A DNA stretch of 41,416 nt, from contig NZ_JAANNP010000003.1 in NCBI RefSeq assembly GCF_011250635.1, positions 100,697 through 142,112 on the forward strand, in the 5' to 3' direction. The position numbers and the translations under genes are program-made. This stretch comes from Motilibacter deserti (GTDB lineage Bacteria; Actinomycetota; Actinomycetes; Motilibacterales; Motilibacteraceae). The notes under the pieces were generated by a model. The model ran no database searches. It was not told where the DNA came from and saw nothing but the letters and a program-made list of their open reading frames with translations. Shown here one piece after another: positions 1 through 8,683 of the stretch (positions are counted from its first letter, which is position 1; every line of letters starts with the position of its first letter).

Positions 1-2
1 CG

Positions 3-602
3 TACGGCCAGCCCCAGTACGGGGCACAGCAGTACGGCCAGCAGTACGGCCAGCCCGGCTACGGCTACCCGTCCGCCCCGGGCTACGGCGGCGGCTACGG
101 GCAGCAGGCGTACGTCGGGACCCCGGCCTCGATGGGCAAGCGGCTCGGCGCGCGGCTGCTCGACGGCCTCATCATCGGCGTCCCGGCCCTCGTCGTCCTC
201 ATCGTGCTCTGGGTGCTGCCCTTCGCGGCCGGCTCCTCCACAGAGGAGCTGGACGAGTTCGGCGACACGACCACCAACTACGACCCCAACATCCCGCTGC
301 TGCTGCTCGCGATCCTGGCGACGCTGGTGGTCTTCGTCCTCGCGTTCCTCTACGAGCCGGTGCTGACCGCACGGCGGGGGGCGACGTACGGCAAGAGCAT
401 CCTCGGCATCAAGGTCACGATGATCGACGGGCAGCCGATCACGTCCTCGGCCTCGTGGATCCGCTGGGCGGTCTTCCAGCTGCCCGGGATCATCGTGCCG
501 TTCTGGCAGCTGGTGTTCGCGATCAGCCCGTTCTTCGACGGCGACCGCCGCCAGGGCTTCCACGACAAGGTCGCGAAGACCCTGGTCGTCGAGTCGCGCT
601 GA
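3..602 (+). CDS. RDD family membrane protein, 5'-truncated
   Basis: The frame is open to the left edge, so the true start lies outside the window. The first ~43 visible codons read as a Tyr/Gly/Gln/Pro-rich low-complexity segment (YGQ and PGYG units), a cytosolic N-terminal tail common on actinobacterial RDD proteins. The RDD domain follows from about position 132 (KRLGARLLDG, the R and D of the family name), with a first membrane helix near 168-233, a second near 291-360, the conserved YGKSILGIKV segment at about 388-417 and a third hydrophobic stretch near 462-530. RDD proteins are small integral membrane proteins of largely unknown role, some implicated in ion or compatible-solute transport. 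The ATG at 132 is inside the domain's tail and is unlikely to be the real start. Confidence 0.85.
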   Translation, partial: YGQPQYGAQQYGQQYGQPGYGYPSAPGYGGGYGQQAYVGTPASMGKRLGARLLDGLIIGVPALVVLIVLWVLPFAAGSSTEELDEFGDTTTNYDPNIPLLLLAILATLVVFVLAFLYEPVLTARRGATYGKSILGIKVTMIDGQPITSSASWIRWAVFQLPGIIVPFWQLVFAISPFFDGDRRQGFHDKVAKTLVVESR

Positions 603-626
603 GAGCGGCCGGCCGCTCCAGCCTCG

Positions 627-670
627 AGAGGCGCCCCGGGCACGCGATCTGCGTGCGCGGGGCGCCTCTT
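627..670. terminator. Bidirectional hairpin terminator
   Basis: A long inverted repeat: left arm from 627 (AGAGGCGCCCCG) pairs with the right arm ending at 670 (CGGGGCGCCTCTT), and an inner GCACGC/GCGTGC pair extends the stem, leaving a loop of about 5 nt. It lies between the convergent RDD gene and MFS gene, so one element can stop both. A second perfect 16-bp palindrome (GAGCGGCCGGCCGCTC) sits just before it at 603-618. Confidence 0.85.
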
Positions 671-687
671 CGCACCAGGGGCAGGCG

Positions 688-2160
688 TCAGGCCGCGTCG
701 GCAGCTGGGCGGCCGGAGCCGCGCAGCGCGGAGGCCAGCGCGCCGAGCACGCAGAGGGCGAACAGCACCAGCAGGGCGACCCGGTAGCCGTCGACGAAGC
801 CGTCGAGGTCCTGGCCGGGCAGCGCGGAGAGCGTCCCGGCGTACGCCGCCCGCTTCTCCGCCTCGGCGAGCGGGCTGGTCACGATGGCGAGCGACATCGC
901 GGTGCTGACGACGAAGCCGGTGTTCTGCAGCATCGACCGCACCCCGTTGGCGATGCCGCGGCGGGCCGGCGGGACGCTCGACATGATCGCGCTGGTGTTG
1001 GGCGTCATGAACAGCCCGGTCCCGACACCGACCGCGAGCAGCGCGGGGGCGATGACGAGGCCGGGCAGCGTGGGGCGGACCGACACGGCGAGCACGAGCA
1101 GCCCGGCAGCCGCCAGCAGCAGGCCGGACGTCGCCAGCACACGGGCCGGGACGCGCCGGGCGAGCCGGCCGGCGAAGGGTGACACGAGCATCATCCCGAG
1201 CGCGACCGGCAGCACCCGGACCCCGGCCTCGAGCGCGTCGAGCCCCTGGGCCGCCTGCAGGAAGAGCGAGATCAGCAGCACGACCGCGAACCGCGCGACC
1301 GCGAGCAGGAAGACCGCGAGGTACGCCATGGCGCGCTCGCGGTCGGCGAAGAGCCGCAGGTCCACGAGCGGGTCGCGGCCGCGCCGGGCGGAGGTCTGCT
1401 GCAGGTGCAGGAAGGCGGGCAGCGCGACGGCCGCGGCCGCGGCGCCGGCGAGCACCGCGGGGCTGGCCCACCCGCTCGCGCCGCCCTCGGACAGGGCGAG
1501 CACGAGCCCGCCGAGGGCGACGGCCGAGAGCACGGCCCCGCGCAGGTCGAAGCGCTCTCCGGGCGCGGTCGGCGGCGCCGGCCGCAGGGTAAGGGCGGCC
1601 CAGGCCAGGCCCAGCACCCCGACCGGCACGTTGAAGAGGAAGACCGCCCGCCAGCCGAACGTCTCGACCATCGCCCCGCCGACGACGGGCCCGGCGACCT
1701 GGGCTGCGGAGATGATGGTGATGTTGAGCCCGAGCCCGGTGCTGAGCAGCTCGCGGGGGAAGGCGTCGGTCAGCAGCGCGGTCGTGTTGGTGATGATCGC
1801 GGCGGACCCGACGGCCTGGGCGGCGCGCAAGCCGATGAGCCACGCCGCGTCGGGGGCGAAGCCGCACCCGAGGCTGGCCAGGGTGAACACCGCGAGCCCG
1901 GCGACGTAGAGCCGTTTGCGCCCCACGAGGTCGGCCAGCCGGCCGAACACCAGGATCAGCGTGGTGTTGACCAGCATGTAGGCCAGCAGGATCCAGTTGG
2001 CCTGCGACGGGGTCGCCGAGAAGTGCCGGGAGACCGCAGGCAGCGCGACGTCCAGCGTGCTGGTGTTGAGCCCGGTGAGGATGACGCCGAGGCTGGTGAC
2101 GGAGAGGACCTGCCACGCGTAGCGGGTGTCTGGTGAGGACGAGGGGGAGCCGGGCTGCAC
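688..2160 (-). CDS. MFS exporter, DHA2 (EmrB/QacA) type
   Basis: Proton-coupled drug/solute exporter of the inner membrane, 490 residues, a length fitting the 14-helix DHA2 family. The first helix carries the family-typical TGLNTSTLDVALP segment (residues ~29-41), and the loop 2-3 motif A reads GRLADLVGRKR at residues 73-83. The frame stays open further upstream, but the codons there look like the antisense of the neighbouring gene; the GTG at 2160 has GGAG about 9 nt upstream and immediately precedes the protein-like sequence, so it was chosen. The gene stands alone, convergent with the RDD gene; no regulator is adjacent. The substrate cannot be told from sequence. Confidence 0.9.
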   Translation of the reverse strand: MQPGSPSSSPDTRYAWQVLSVTSLGVILTGLNTSTLDVALPAVSRHFSATPSQANWILLAYMLVNTTLILVFGRLADLVGRKRLYVAGLAVFTLASLGCGFAPDAAWLIGLRAAQAVGSAAIITNTTALLTDAFPRELLSTGLGLNITIISAAQVAGPVVGGAMVETFGWRAVFLFNVPVGVLGLAWAALTLRPAPPTAPGERFDLRGAVLSAVALGGLVLALSEGGASGWASPAVLAGAAAAAVALPAFLHLQQTSARRGRDPLVDLRLFADRERAMAYLAVFLLAVARFAVVLLISLFLQAAQGLDALEAGVRVLPVALGMMLVSPFAGRLARRVPARVLATSGLLLAAAGLLVLAVSVRPTLPGLVIAPALLAVGVGTGLFMTPNTSAIMSSVPPARRGIANGVRSMLQNTGFVVSTAMSLAIVTSPLAEAEKRAAYAGTLSALPGQDLDGFVDGYRVALLVLFALCVLGALASALRGSGRPAADAA

Positions 2161-2231
2161 CGCACCAGTCTCCGGCGTGGCGCCCACGCCGGGCCCGGCA
2201 CCCCGTGCCCGAGCGGGCTCCGAAAGGGCGG

Positions 2232-2564
2232 TCAGCCGCGCGGGGCGTACATGATGAGCCCGACGCCGGCCAGGCAGACGAGCGCGCCGGCCACGTCGTA
2301 GCGGTCGGGGCGGTAGCCGTCCACGGCCATGGCCCAGGCGAGCGACCCGGCGACGAACACCCCGCCGTATGCGGCCAGGACCCGGCCGAACGCCGCGTCC
2401 TGCTGCAACGTGGCGACGAAGCCGTAGAGCCCGAGCGCGATCACCCCGGCGCCGGCCCAAGCGAGGCCGCGGTGCTCGCGGACGCCCTGCCAGACCAGCC
2501 AGCAGCCGCCGATCTCCGCGACCGCCGCGAGCAGGAACAGCGCGACGGAGCGGGCGAGGCTCAC
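2232..2564 (-). CDS. YnfA/UPF0060 family small membrane protein
   Basis: A 110-residue protein with four hydrophobic helices, matching the usual length of the YnfA (UPF0060) family, which belongs to the drug/metabolite (SMR-like) superfamily; its physiological substrate is unsettled. Recognisable family segments are [12 protein letters not shown] (residues ~14-25), [10 protein letters not shown] and [17 protein letters not shown]. Start is GTG at 2564, which overlaps the stop of the upstream ceoC-like gene in a GTGA arrangement, implying translational coupling with the potassium genes, although a functional link is not obvious. Confidence 0.85.
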   Translation of the reverse strand: MSLARSVALFLLAAVAEIGGCWLVWQGVREHRGLAWAGAGVIALGLYGFVATLQQDAAFGRVLAAYGGVFVAGSLAWAMAVDGYRPDRYDVAGALVCLAGVGLIMYAPRG

Positions 2565-3235
2565 GCCCGTCCGGACACGCCCGGGGCGAGCAGGTCCTCC
2601 AGCGCGGGCGCCGCCTCCGACACGGCTACGAAGAGCAGCTCGTCGCCGCCCTCGAGCGGGTCGTCCGGGCTCGGCGGGATCGGCCGCCCGCCGCGCAGGA
2701 TCGCGACCAGGGCGGTGTCGGCCGGCCAGGGGACGTCGCCCACCCGCGTCCCGACGATGGGGGAGTCGGCGGGCAGGGTGAGCTCGACGAGGTCGCTGCC
2801 GGACTGCTGGAAGGTCATGATGCGGACGATGTCGCCGACGCTCACGGCCTCCTCGACGAGGGCGGTCATGAGCCGGGGCGTGGAGACCGCGACGTCGACA
2901 CCCCAGGCCTCGTCGAACATCCACTCGTTCTTCGGGTTGTTCACCCGGGCGACGGTGCGGGGGACGGCGTACTCCGTCTTGGCGATCAGCGAGATGACCA
3001 GGTTGGCCTTGTCGTCACCGGTGGCCGCGACCACGACGTTGCAGCGGTTGAGGCTCGCCTCGTCCAGCGAGGACATCTCGCAGGCGTCGGCGAGCAGCCA
3101 CTCGGCCTCGGGCACGGTGTCGGCTCGCACGGCCCGCGGGTCGCGGTCGATGAGGAGCACCTCGTGACCGTTCTGCAGCAGCTCGTTGGCGATGGACCGG
3201 CCGACGCTGCCGGCCCCGGCGATGGCGACGCGCAT
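2561..3235 (-). CDS. ceoC: TrkA/CeoC potassium-uptake regulatory subunit
   Basis: Cytosolic NAD-binding (TrkA_N) domain followed by a TrkA_C (RCK_C) domain, 224 residues, the common size of KtrA/CeoC proteins that gate K+ transporters. The Rossmann motif GAGSVG is at residues 7-12 with the adenosine-binding Asp in LLIDRDP at about 27-33. The C-terminal half from ~residue 135 is the RCK_C type domain that in several actinobacteria and firmicutes binds cyclic di-AMP. It lies 4 nt downstream of its paralogue ceoB, and the pair is divergent from a KimA-like permease. The names follow the mycobacterial ceoB/ceoC pair; no membrane channel subunit is encoded next to them. Confidence 0.88.
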   Translation of the reverse strand: MRVAIAGAGSVGRSIANELLQNGHEVLLIDRDPRAVRADTVPEAEWLLADACEMSSLDEASLNRCNVVVAATGDDKANLVISLIAKTEYAVPRTVARVNNPKNEWMFDEAWGVDVAVSTPRLMTALVEEAVSVGDIVRIMTFQQSGSDLVELTLPADSPIVGTRVGDVPWPADTALVAILRGGRPIPPSPDDPLEGGDELLFVAVSEAAPALEDLLAPGVSGRA

Positions 3236-3239
3236 GGGC

Positions 3240-3905
3240 TCAGGCCTCCGCTTCCGGTCCGCGGGCGAAGACGCTGGTCACCCGCGACGTGTCCGTCTCG
3301 CGCATGACCACGTGCACGAGGTCGCCGTCCTGCACGAGCGTCTCCTCGTCGGGGAGCACGCCCTCGCCGAACCGGGTGAGGAAGGCCACCCGGGCTCCGG
3401 ACTGCTCCTCGAGCCGCCGGACCGAGGAGCCGATCCAGGCCGGGGCGACGGCGACCTCGGCGAGGCGCATCGTCCCCGTCTCGTCGTGCCACTCGGCCTG
3501 CGCGCCCTCGGGCAGCAGCCGGCGCAGCACCTGGTCGGCGGTCCAGCGGACGGTCGCGACCGTGGGGATGCCGAGCCGCTGGTAGACCGCGGCCCGGCCG
3601 GGGTCGTAGATGCGGGCCACGACGTGGTCGACGCCGAAGGTCTCGCGGGCCACGCGGGCGGCCAGGATGTTGGAGTTGTCGCCGCTGCTCACGGCGGCCA
3701 GCGCGGCCGCGCCCTCGATGCCCGCCTCGAGCAGGGTGTCGCGGTCGTAGCCCTCGCCCTCGACCCGCTTGCCGGCGAAGCCGGCCCCCAGGCGTCGGAA
3801 CGAGTCCGCGCGGCGGTCGATGATGGCCACGCTGTGGCCCATCTCCTCCAGGCTGTGGGCCAGGGTCGAGCCGACCCGGCCGCAGCCCATGATCACGAAG
3901 TGCAC
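3240..3905 (-). CDS. ceoB: TrkA/CeoB potassium-uptake regulatory subunit
   Basis: 221-residue paralogue of the downstream gene with the same TrkA_N-TrkA_C layout. The nucleotide-binding motif is GCGRVG at residues 7-12, followed by AIIDRR. The start is GTG at 3905, placed by an AGGAGG Shine-Dalgarno about 6 nt upstream. It is the first gene of a minus-strand unit ceoB-ceoC-ynfA-like, with a 4-nt gap to ceoC. Having two different single-RCK proteins suggests a hetero-oligomeric gating ring (inference). The divergent partner across 125 bp is an APC permease likely to carry K+. Confidence 0.88.
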   Translation of the reverse strand: MHFVIMGCGRVGSTLAHSLEEMGHSVAIIDRRADSFRRLGAGFAGKRVEGEGYDRDTLLEAGIEGAAALAAVSSGDNSNILAARVARETFGVDHVVARIYDPGRAAVYQRLGIPTVATVRWTADQVLRRLLPEGAQAEWHDETGTMRLAEVAVAPAWIGSSVRRLEEQSGARVAFLTRFGEGVLPDEETLVQDGDLVHVVMRETDTSRVTSVFARGPEAEA

Positions 3906-4018
3906 GCCCGTCCTCCTGCGGCGGTGCCGACCGGTGCCGAGGTGGCGCCGGGCGAACGCTCGCGAACGCTACACGGCACCGGCCGGGCGCGGTGCGCCCG
4001 TCCACAGACCCGCGCACC

Positions 4019-4030
4019 TAGCATCGGCGC
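4019..4030 (+). promoter_or_regulatory. -10 element for leaderless permease transcript
   Basis: TAGCAT at 4019-4024 ends 6 nt before the GTG at 4031, and no Shine-Dalgarno is present, so transcription probably starts at the start codon itself. The 125-bp divergent region (3906-4030) is too short for, and does not show, a ydaO/c-di-AMP riboswitch. Confidence 0.55.
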
Positions 4031-6079
4031 GTGGCTCTCCTCTCGGACCTGTCGAAGCGCCTGCTCGTGGGGCGGGCGCTGCGCAGCGACCGCCTCGGCG
4101 AGACGCTCCTGCCCAAGCGCATCGCCCTGCCCGTGTTCGCCAGCGACATGCTCTCCTCCGTCACCTACGCGACGCAGGAGATCATCCTCTTCCTGACCCT
4201 GGGCGGGCTGGCCTACCTCTACCTGACCCCGTGGCTCGCCGGTGGCGTCGTCCTCCTGCTCGCCGTGGTCGTCGCGTCCTACCGGCAGCTCGTGCGGGCC
4301 TACCCGACCGGCGGCGGCGACTACGAGGTGGCGAGCAAGAACCTCGGCCGCGGCGCGGGCCTCACGGTCGCCAGCGCCCTGCTCGTCGACTACTGCCTGA
4401 CCGTCGCGGTGTCGATCTCGGCCGGCGTCGACAACATCCTCTCCGCGGTCCCGGGGCTCGCGCACTACCGGGTCCCGCTGGCGGTGCTCTTCGTCCTCGT
4501 CCTGACGACGATCAACCTGCGCGGGCTCAAGGAGTCGGGGACGGCGTTCGCCGTGCCGACGTACGCGTTCATCACCGTGGTGCTGCTGCTCATCGGCACC
4601 GGGCTGGTGCGGGTGCTGTTCGGGGACACCCCCGAGTCCGAGAGCGCCGGCTACTCGATCCACCCCGAGGTGGAGAACCTCGCCGGCTTCGCGCTGGTCT
4701 TCTTCGTCCTGCGCGCGTTCACGTCCGGCTGCACCGCGCTGACCGGGATCGAGGCGATCGCGAACGGCGTCCCGGCGTTCCGCAAGCCGAAGGTCCGCAA
4801 CGCCCGCCTGACGCTGCTGATGATGGCGATCCTCTCGACCGTGATGTTCGGCGGCATCACGACGCTGGCCATCATCACGGACGTCCACTACGTGGAGAAC
4901 TCCTGCGACCTCGTCGGCTTCGACTGCGACAACGAGGTCCAGCGCACGGTCATCGCCCAGGTCGGCGCGGCGGTCTTCGGCGAGAACGTGCTGTTCTTCG
5001 CCCTGCAGGCCGTCGCGGCGCTGATCCTGGTCCTGGCCGCGAACACGGCCTTCAACGGGTTCCCGCTGCTGGGCTCGATCCTCGCCCAGGACCGCTTCCT
5101 GCCGCGCCAGCTGCACACCCGAGGCGACCGGCTCGTCTTCAGCAACGGCATCCTGCTGCTGTCCGGCTTCGCCATCGTGCTGATCGTGGCGTTCGAGGCG
5201 TCGGTGACCCGCCTCATCCAGCTCTACATCGTCGGCGTGTTCACCAGCTTCACGCTCGGCCAGATCGGGCTCATCAAGCACTGGAACCGCGAGCTCGCGG
5301 CCGAGCAGGACCCGGCCGTACGCCGCCGCATCCGCAACTCGCGGGTGATCAACACCGTGGGCGCCGCGTCGACCGGCACGGTCCTGGTCATCGTGCTGCT
5401 GACCAAGTTCCTGGCCGGCGCGTGGATCGTCTGCCTCGCCATGCCGGTGATCTTCCTGCTCATGCGCGGCATCAGCTCCCACTACGAGGCCGTGGCACGC
5501 GAGCTCGCCGTCGAGGAGGGCGAGGAGACGACCCTGCCCTCGCGCACCCACGCCATCGTGCTCGTCTCCAAGATCCACAAGCCGATGCTGCGGGCGCTCA
5601 ACTACGCCCGCGCGTCGCGGCCGTCCACGCTCGAGGCTGTGACCGTCAACGTGGACCCGGTGGAGACGGCCGCGCTGCAGGCCGAGTGGGACCGCCGCAA
5701 CCTGCCCGTGCAGCTGAAGGTCCTGGACTCGCCCTACCGCGAGATCACGATGCCGATCGTGAAGTACGTCCGCAGCGTCCGCCGGGCCAGCCCGCGCGAC
5801 ATCGTGATGGTCTACATCCCCGAGTACGTCGTGGGCCACTGGTGGGAGCAGCTGCTGCACAACCAGAGCGCGCTCCGGCTGAAGACCCGCCTGCTGTTCA
5901 CCCCCGGGGTCATGGTCACGAGCGTGCCGTGGCAGCTGCGCTCGTCGATCTACGCCGAGATCCGCCCCGAGGTACGCCCCGGCAGCCCCGTCGTGAACGA
6001 CGCCCGGCGCGGGATGACCAAGCCCGCCGACCATCCGCCGGAGGCCGTGAGCGCCGAGGGCGACAGGAGCCACCCGTGA
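4031..6079 (+). CDS. APC-family permease, probable KimA-like K+ importer
   Basis: 682-residue membrane transporter with about 12 hydrophobic helices over residues ~35-490 and a cytosolic C-terminal domain of roughly 190 residues, the arrangement of KimA (YdaO-type) proteins, high-affinity potassium importers regulated by cyclic di-AMP in firmicutes. The N-terminus (LPVFASDMLSSVTYATQEI, residues ~37-55) and the GGGDYEVASKNLG segment are typical of this branch of the APC superfamily. Annotated homologues are often just called 'APC permease'. The divergent ceoB/ceoC genes support a K+ role (inference). The stop overlaps the next gene's GTG by 4 nt (GTGA). Amino-acid transport cannot be excluded from sequence. 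Confidence 0.82.
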   Translation: MALLSDLSKRLLVGRALRSDRLGETLLPKRIALPVFASDMLSSVTYATQEIILFLTLGGLAYLYLTPWLAGGVVLLLAVVVASYRQLVRAYPTGGGDYEVASKNLGRGAGLTVASALLVDYCLTVAVSISAGVDNILSAVPGLAHYRVPLAVLFVLVLTTINLRGLKESGTAFAVPTYAFITVVLLLIGTGLVRVLFGDTPESESAGYSIHPEVENLAGFALVFFVLRAFTSGCTALTGIEAIANGVPAFRKPKVRNARLTLLMMAILSTVMFGGITTLAIITDVHYVENSCDLVGFDCDNEVQRTVIAQVGAAVFGENVLFFALQAVAALILVLAANTAFNGFPLLGSILAQDRFLPRQLHTRGDRLVFSNGILLLSGFAIVLIVAFEASVTRLIQLYIVGVFTSFTLGQIGLIKHWNRELAAEQDPAVRRRIRNSRVINTVGAASTGTVLVIVLLTKFLAGAWIVCLAMPVIFLLMRGISSHYEAVARELAVEEGEETTLPSRTHAIVLVSKIHKPMLRALNYARASRPSTLEAVTVNVDPVETAALQAEWDRRNLPVQLKVLDSPYREITMPIVKYVRSVRRASPRDIVMVYIPEYVVGHWWEQLLHNQSALRLKTRLLFTPGVMVTSVPWQLRSSIYAEIRPEVRPGSPVVNDARRGMTKPADHPPEAVSAEGDRSHP

Positions 6080-7389
6080 CCGTTCCCCCGACGACGCCCG
6101 CGCAGCTCACGCTGGGCACGGAGGTCGAGCTCGAGGTCGGCCCGGTCGCGCACGGCGGCCACTGCGTCGCGCGCCACGAGGGCCGGGTCGTGTTCGTGCG
6201 GCACGCCATCCCCGGCGAGCGGGTGCGCGCCCGCATCACCGAGGGCGGAGAGGGCTCGCGCTTCCTGCGCGCCGACGCGGTGCGGGTGCTCGAGCCCTCG
6301 CCGGACCGGGTGGAGCAGCCCTGCCCCTACGCCAAGCCGGGGCGCTGCGGCGGCTGCGACTGGCAGCACGTCGCGCTGCCGGCCCAGCGCCGGCTCAAGG
6401 CCCAGGTCGTGCAGGAGCAGCTGCGCCGGCTCGCGGGGCTGGACGTCCCGGTCGAGGTGGAGGCGGTGCCCGGCGACGACGACGGCCTGGGCTGGCGGAC
6501 GCGGGTGCGGTTCGCCGTGGACGCCGAGGCGCGGCTGGCGCTGCGCAAGCACCGCTCTCATGAACTGGTGCGCATCGACCGCTGCCGGATCGCGTCGCCC
6601 GGCGTGGACGAGGTCGGCGCCAACGACCGGTCGTGGCCGGGCGCCGCGGAGGTCGAGGTCGTGGCGGCCGCTTCGGGCGACCGGGCCGTCCTGGTCTCCC
6701 CGCAGCCGGGCCGGCGGCTCAGGCTGCCCGGGGCCGCAGACCTGGCCGACGGGACGGCGGTGCTCGTCGAGGGCGAGCAGGGCACGGACCGCGTCCGCGG
6801 CAGGACCTGGCTGCGCGAGCAGGCGGCGGGGCGGGAGTGGCGCGTCGGGGTGGGCGGCTTCTGGCAGGTGCACCCCGGGGCGGCCGACGCCCTGGTCGGC
6901 GCGGTGCTGCTGGGGCTGGAGCCGCAGCCGGGGGAGACGGTGCTCGACCTCTACGCGGGTGTCGGCCTCTTCGCCGGAGCGCTCGCGCACCGGGTCGGCG
7001 AGGCCGGCCAGGTCGTGGCGGTCGAAGGGGACCGGCGGGCCGTCGCCGACGCACGGCGCAACCTGCACGGCCTTCCGCAGGCCCGGATCCTGGACGGCTC
7101 GGTGGACCGGGTGCTCGCCGCCCCCGCCCGGCTGGGCGTGGACCGCGCGGACCTGGTCGTCCTGGACCCGCCGCGGGTGGGGGCCCGGGCAAAGGTCGTG
7201 GGGCAGGTGGCCGGGCTCGGGCCGCGGGTCGTCGCCTACGTCGCGTGCGACCCGGCCGCGCTCGCCCGCGACCTCGCGCTGTTCGCCGAGCGTGGCTACG
7301 TGCTGAGGTCGCTGCGGGCCTTCGACATGTTCCCGATGACCCAGCACGTCGAGTGCGTCGCCGTGCTGGCGCAGGCGCCGGCGGATTGA
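6076..7389 (+). CDS. TrmA/RlmC/RlmD-family RNA 5-methyluridine methyltransferase
   Basis: SAM-dependent methyltransferase of 437 residues acting on uridine-C5 in tRNA or rRNA. An N-terminal TRAM RNA-binding domain (residues ~10-70) is followed by cysteines C83, C91, C94 and C170 positioned as the [4Fe-4S] ligands of this family. The catalytic domain has the SAM motif DLYAGVGLF starting at D291, LDPPRVGA, the nucleophile C391 in VACDPAAL and the general-base glutamate E426 in HVECVAVL. Start GTG at 6076 has ACAGGAG upstream and overlaps the permease stop, so translation is coupled. Permease plus TRAM methyltransferase next to ceoBC is a conserved actinobacterial order (from memory of the mycobacterial locus). 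Which uridine is modified is not decidable here. Confidence 0.92.
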   Translation: MTVPPTTPAQLTLGTEVELEVGPVAHGGHCVARHEGRVVFVRHAIPGERVRARITEGGEGSRFLRADAVRVLEPSPDRVEQPCPYAKPGRCGGCDWQHVALPAQRRLKAQVVQEQLRRLAGLDVPVEVEAVPGDDDGLGWRTRVRFAVDAEARLALRKHRSHELVRIDRCRIASPGVDEVGANDRSWPGAAEVEVVAAASGDRAVLVSPQPGRRLRLPGAADLADGTAVLVEGEQGTDRVRGRTWLREQAAGREWRVGVGGFWQVHPGAADALVGAVLLGLEPQPGETVLDLYAGVGLFAGALAHRVGEAGQVVAVEGDRRAVADARRNLHGLPQARILDGSVDRVLAAPARLGVDRADLVVLDPPRVGARAKVVGQVAGLGPRVVAYVACDPAALARDLALFAERGYVLRSLRAFDMFPMTQHVECVAVLAQAPAD

Positions 7390-7419
7390 GGCCGGGGCGG
7401 CCGCGGGTAGGAGGCCGCC

Positions 7420-7503
7420 GTGCTGAAGGTGATCCTGGTCCTGGCCGTCGTCGCAGTCGTGCTCGGCGTGGTCTACGTGCGCAGCGGCGCGGGCCGACGC
7501 TGA
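7420..7503 (+). CDS. 27-residue single-helix membrane microprotein
   Basis: A GTG at 7420 is preceded at 7 nt by a strong TAGGAGG Shine-Dalgarno, and 27 codons with strongly GC-biased third positions follow to TGA at 7501-7503. The product is one hydrophobic helix (roughly residues 4-20, mostly V, L, A) followed by a short positively charged tail ending RSGAGRR, so it should sit in the membrane with the tail inside. It starts 30 nt after the methyltransferase stop and could be its operon partner. No family recognised; very short hydrophobic ORFs with this layout are often unannotated. Confidence 0.6.
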   Translation: MLKVILVLAVVAVVLGVVYVRSGAGRR

Positions 7504-7524
7504 CCGGCGCTGACCGGCGCTGAG

Positions 7525-7734
7525 TCAGGCGGCCGCGGCGAGCCCCGGGGCGGCGGCCGCGGCGACGTACTCGCCCGCCGTCAGCCGGGGGTGGGCCTCC
7601 GGCTCGGTGAACGACTGCTCGACCAGGGCGTACGCACGCTCGCGCACGGCCTGCTCGTCGGTGGCGCGGGCGACCTCGCAGCGGGTCGCGATGAACCAGT
7701 CGATGTCTTGGCAGCTGATCGTCTCGGGGCGCAT
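7525..7734 (-). CDS. Hypothetical 69-residue protein
   Basis: Small acidic protein starting with ATG at 7734 and ending in an Ala-rich tail (AAAAAPGLAAAA). Third codon positions are almost all G or C, unlike antisense shadows, which supports real coding. The body contains CQDIDWFIATRCEVARATDEQAV and two cysteines (residues 8 and 19). There is no clear Shine-Dalgarno before the ATG. It is convergent with the microprotein and divergent from the FkbM gene. No function recognised. Confidence 0.55.
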   Translation of the reverse strand: MRPETISCQDIDWFIATRCEVARATDEQAVRERAYALVEQSFTEPEAHPRLTAGEYVAAAAAPGLAAAA

Positions 7735-7864
7735 AGGACGTGAATCGGCGCCTGGTCGTCCGACTGGAGGACTCTGCCCCCATCGGGGCCCCGTTCCGTG
7801 CCTTCGAGAGACCGGAGCTGGCTACGCTGCGGCGGACGTACCGACCGTCCGGAGGGACCCGCCC

Positions 7865-8683
7865 GTGGCCGCGCCGCTGTCCTACTATCCGCGGCTGCTG
7901 CGCGCGTACTGGCGCGAGACGGGCACGCCGGCCTCGTTCGCCCGGCTGCTGCGGGTGCGCCTGGCCCGGTCCAAGGGCGTGGGGAAGCTCGCCTATCCGA
8001 CCCCGGGCCTCGCGCAGGTGCGCGTCCGCTCGCTGGGGGGCGACGTCGCGCTGCGCAGCCACAGCACCGACATCAGCGTCCTCGGCGAGCTGGTCGTGTC
8101 CGACGGCTACGAGCCCGTCGTACGCCTCCTCCCGCCGCCGTCGACGATCGTCGACCTCGGCGCCAACACCGGCCTCGCGGCGCGCTGGCTGCTCGACGCG
8201 TACGCCCGGGCGGGCCGACGCCCTCGTGTGCTCGCGGTCGAGCCGGAGCCCGGCAACCTGGAGGTGCTGCGGCGCAACGTCGGTGCCCTGCCCGAGGTCG
8301 CGATCGCACCGGTCGCGGTCGCTGCGGACGCCCGCGAGGTGCGACTGCGGACCACCAGCGGCGAGCACGGCTTCACCATGCTCGGCGACGGCCCGGGCGG
8401 CGTCCCCGTGCCCGCCCGCCCTCTGGTCGATCTCCTCGACGAGCACGGGTTCGCCGAGGTCGGGCTGCTGAAGGTCGACATCGAGGGCGGGGAGCGCGAG
8501 GTCTTCGCCGACTGCGCGGCCTGGATCGGGCGGGTCCGCTCGATGGTCGTCGAGTGCCACGCGGGCTACACGGTGGAGGCGCTGCTCGCCGACATCGAGC
8601 GAGCGGGTGGCAGGTTCGAGGTGCTGGACATCGACCGCAAGCCGGCGTGGGGCTTCGAGGTCGCTGTGCTGCAGGCGGCGTAG
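7865..8683 (+). CDS. FkbM-family methyltransferase
   Basis: 272-residue SAM-dependent methyltransferase of the FkbM family, whose members O-methylate sugars, polyketides or other small molecules. The SAM-binding motif VDLGANTG lies at about residues 96-103, the acidic second strand motif AVEPEPGN follows, and the family hallmark KVDIEGGE begins at K203. The ORF is open upstream, but the GTG at 7865 has GGAGGG about 9 nt before it and begins the conserved sequence. The gene is monocistronic in this view; the neighbours do not point to a substrate. Confidence 0.85.
   Translation: MAAPLSYYPRLLRAYWRETGTPASFARLLRVRLARSKGVGKLAYPTPGLAQVRVRSLGGDVALRSHSTDISVLGELVVSDGYEPVVRLLPPPSTIVDLGANTGLAARWLLDAYARAGRRPRVLAVEPEPGNLEVLRRNVGALPEVAIAPVAVAADAREVRLRTTSGEHGFTMLGDGPGGVPVPARPLVDLLDEHGFAEVGLLKVDIEGGEREVFADCAAWIGRVRSMVVECHAGYTVEALLADIERAGGRFEVLDIDRKPAWGFEVAVLQAA

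Noticed and set aside
3906-4030. Possible c-di-AMP (ydaO) riboswitch before the permease
   Set aside because: Only 125 bp, and the -10 sits 6 nt before the start codon, leaving no leader RNA.
3893-6073. Minus-strand frame opposite the KimA-like permease
   Set aside because: Antisense of a well-supported permease, His/Asp/Gly-rich without motifs.
3769-7389. Plus-strand frame of ~1,200 codons spanning the permease and methyltransferase
   Set aside because: Its first two thirds are Arg/Ala/Pro-rich out-of-frame sequence across ceoB and the permease; only the part from 6076 is a real gene.
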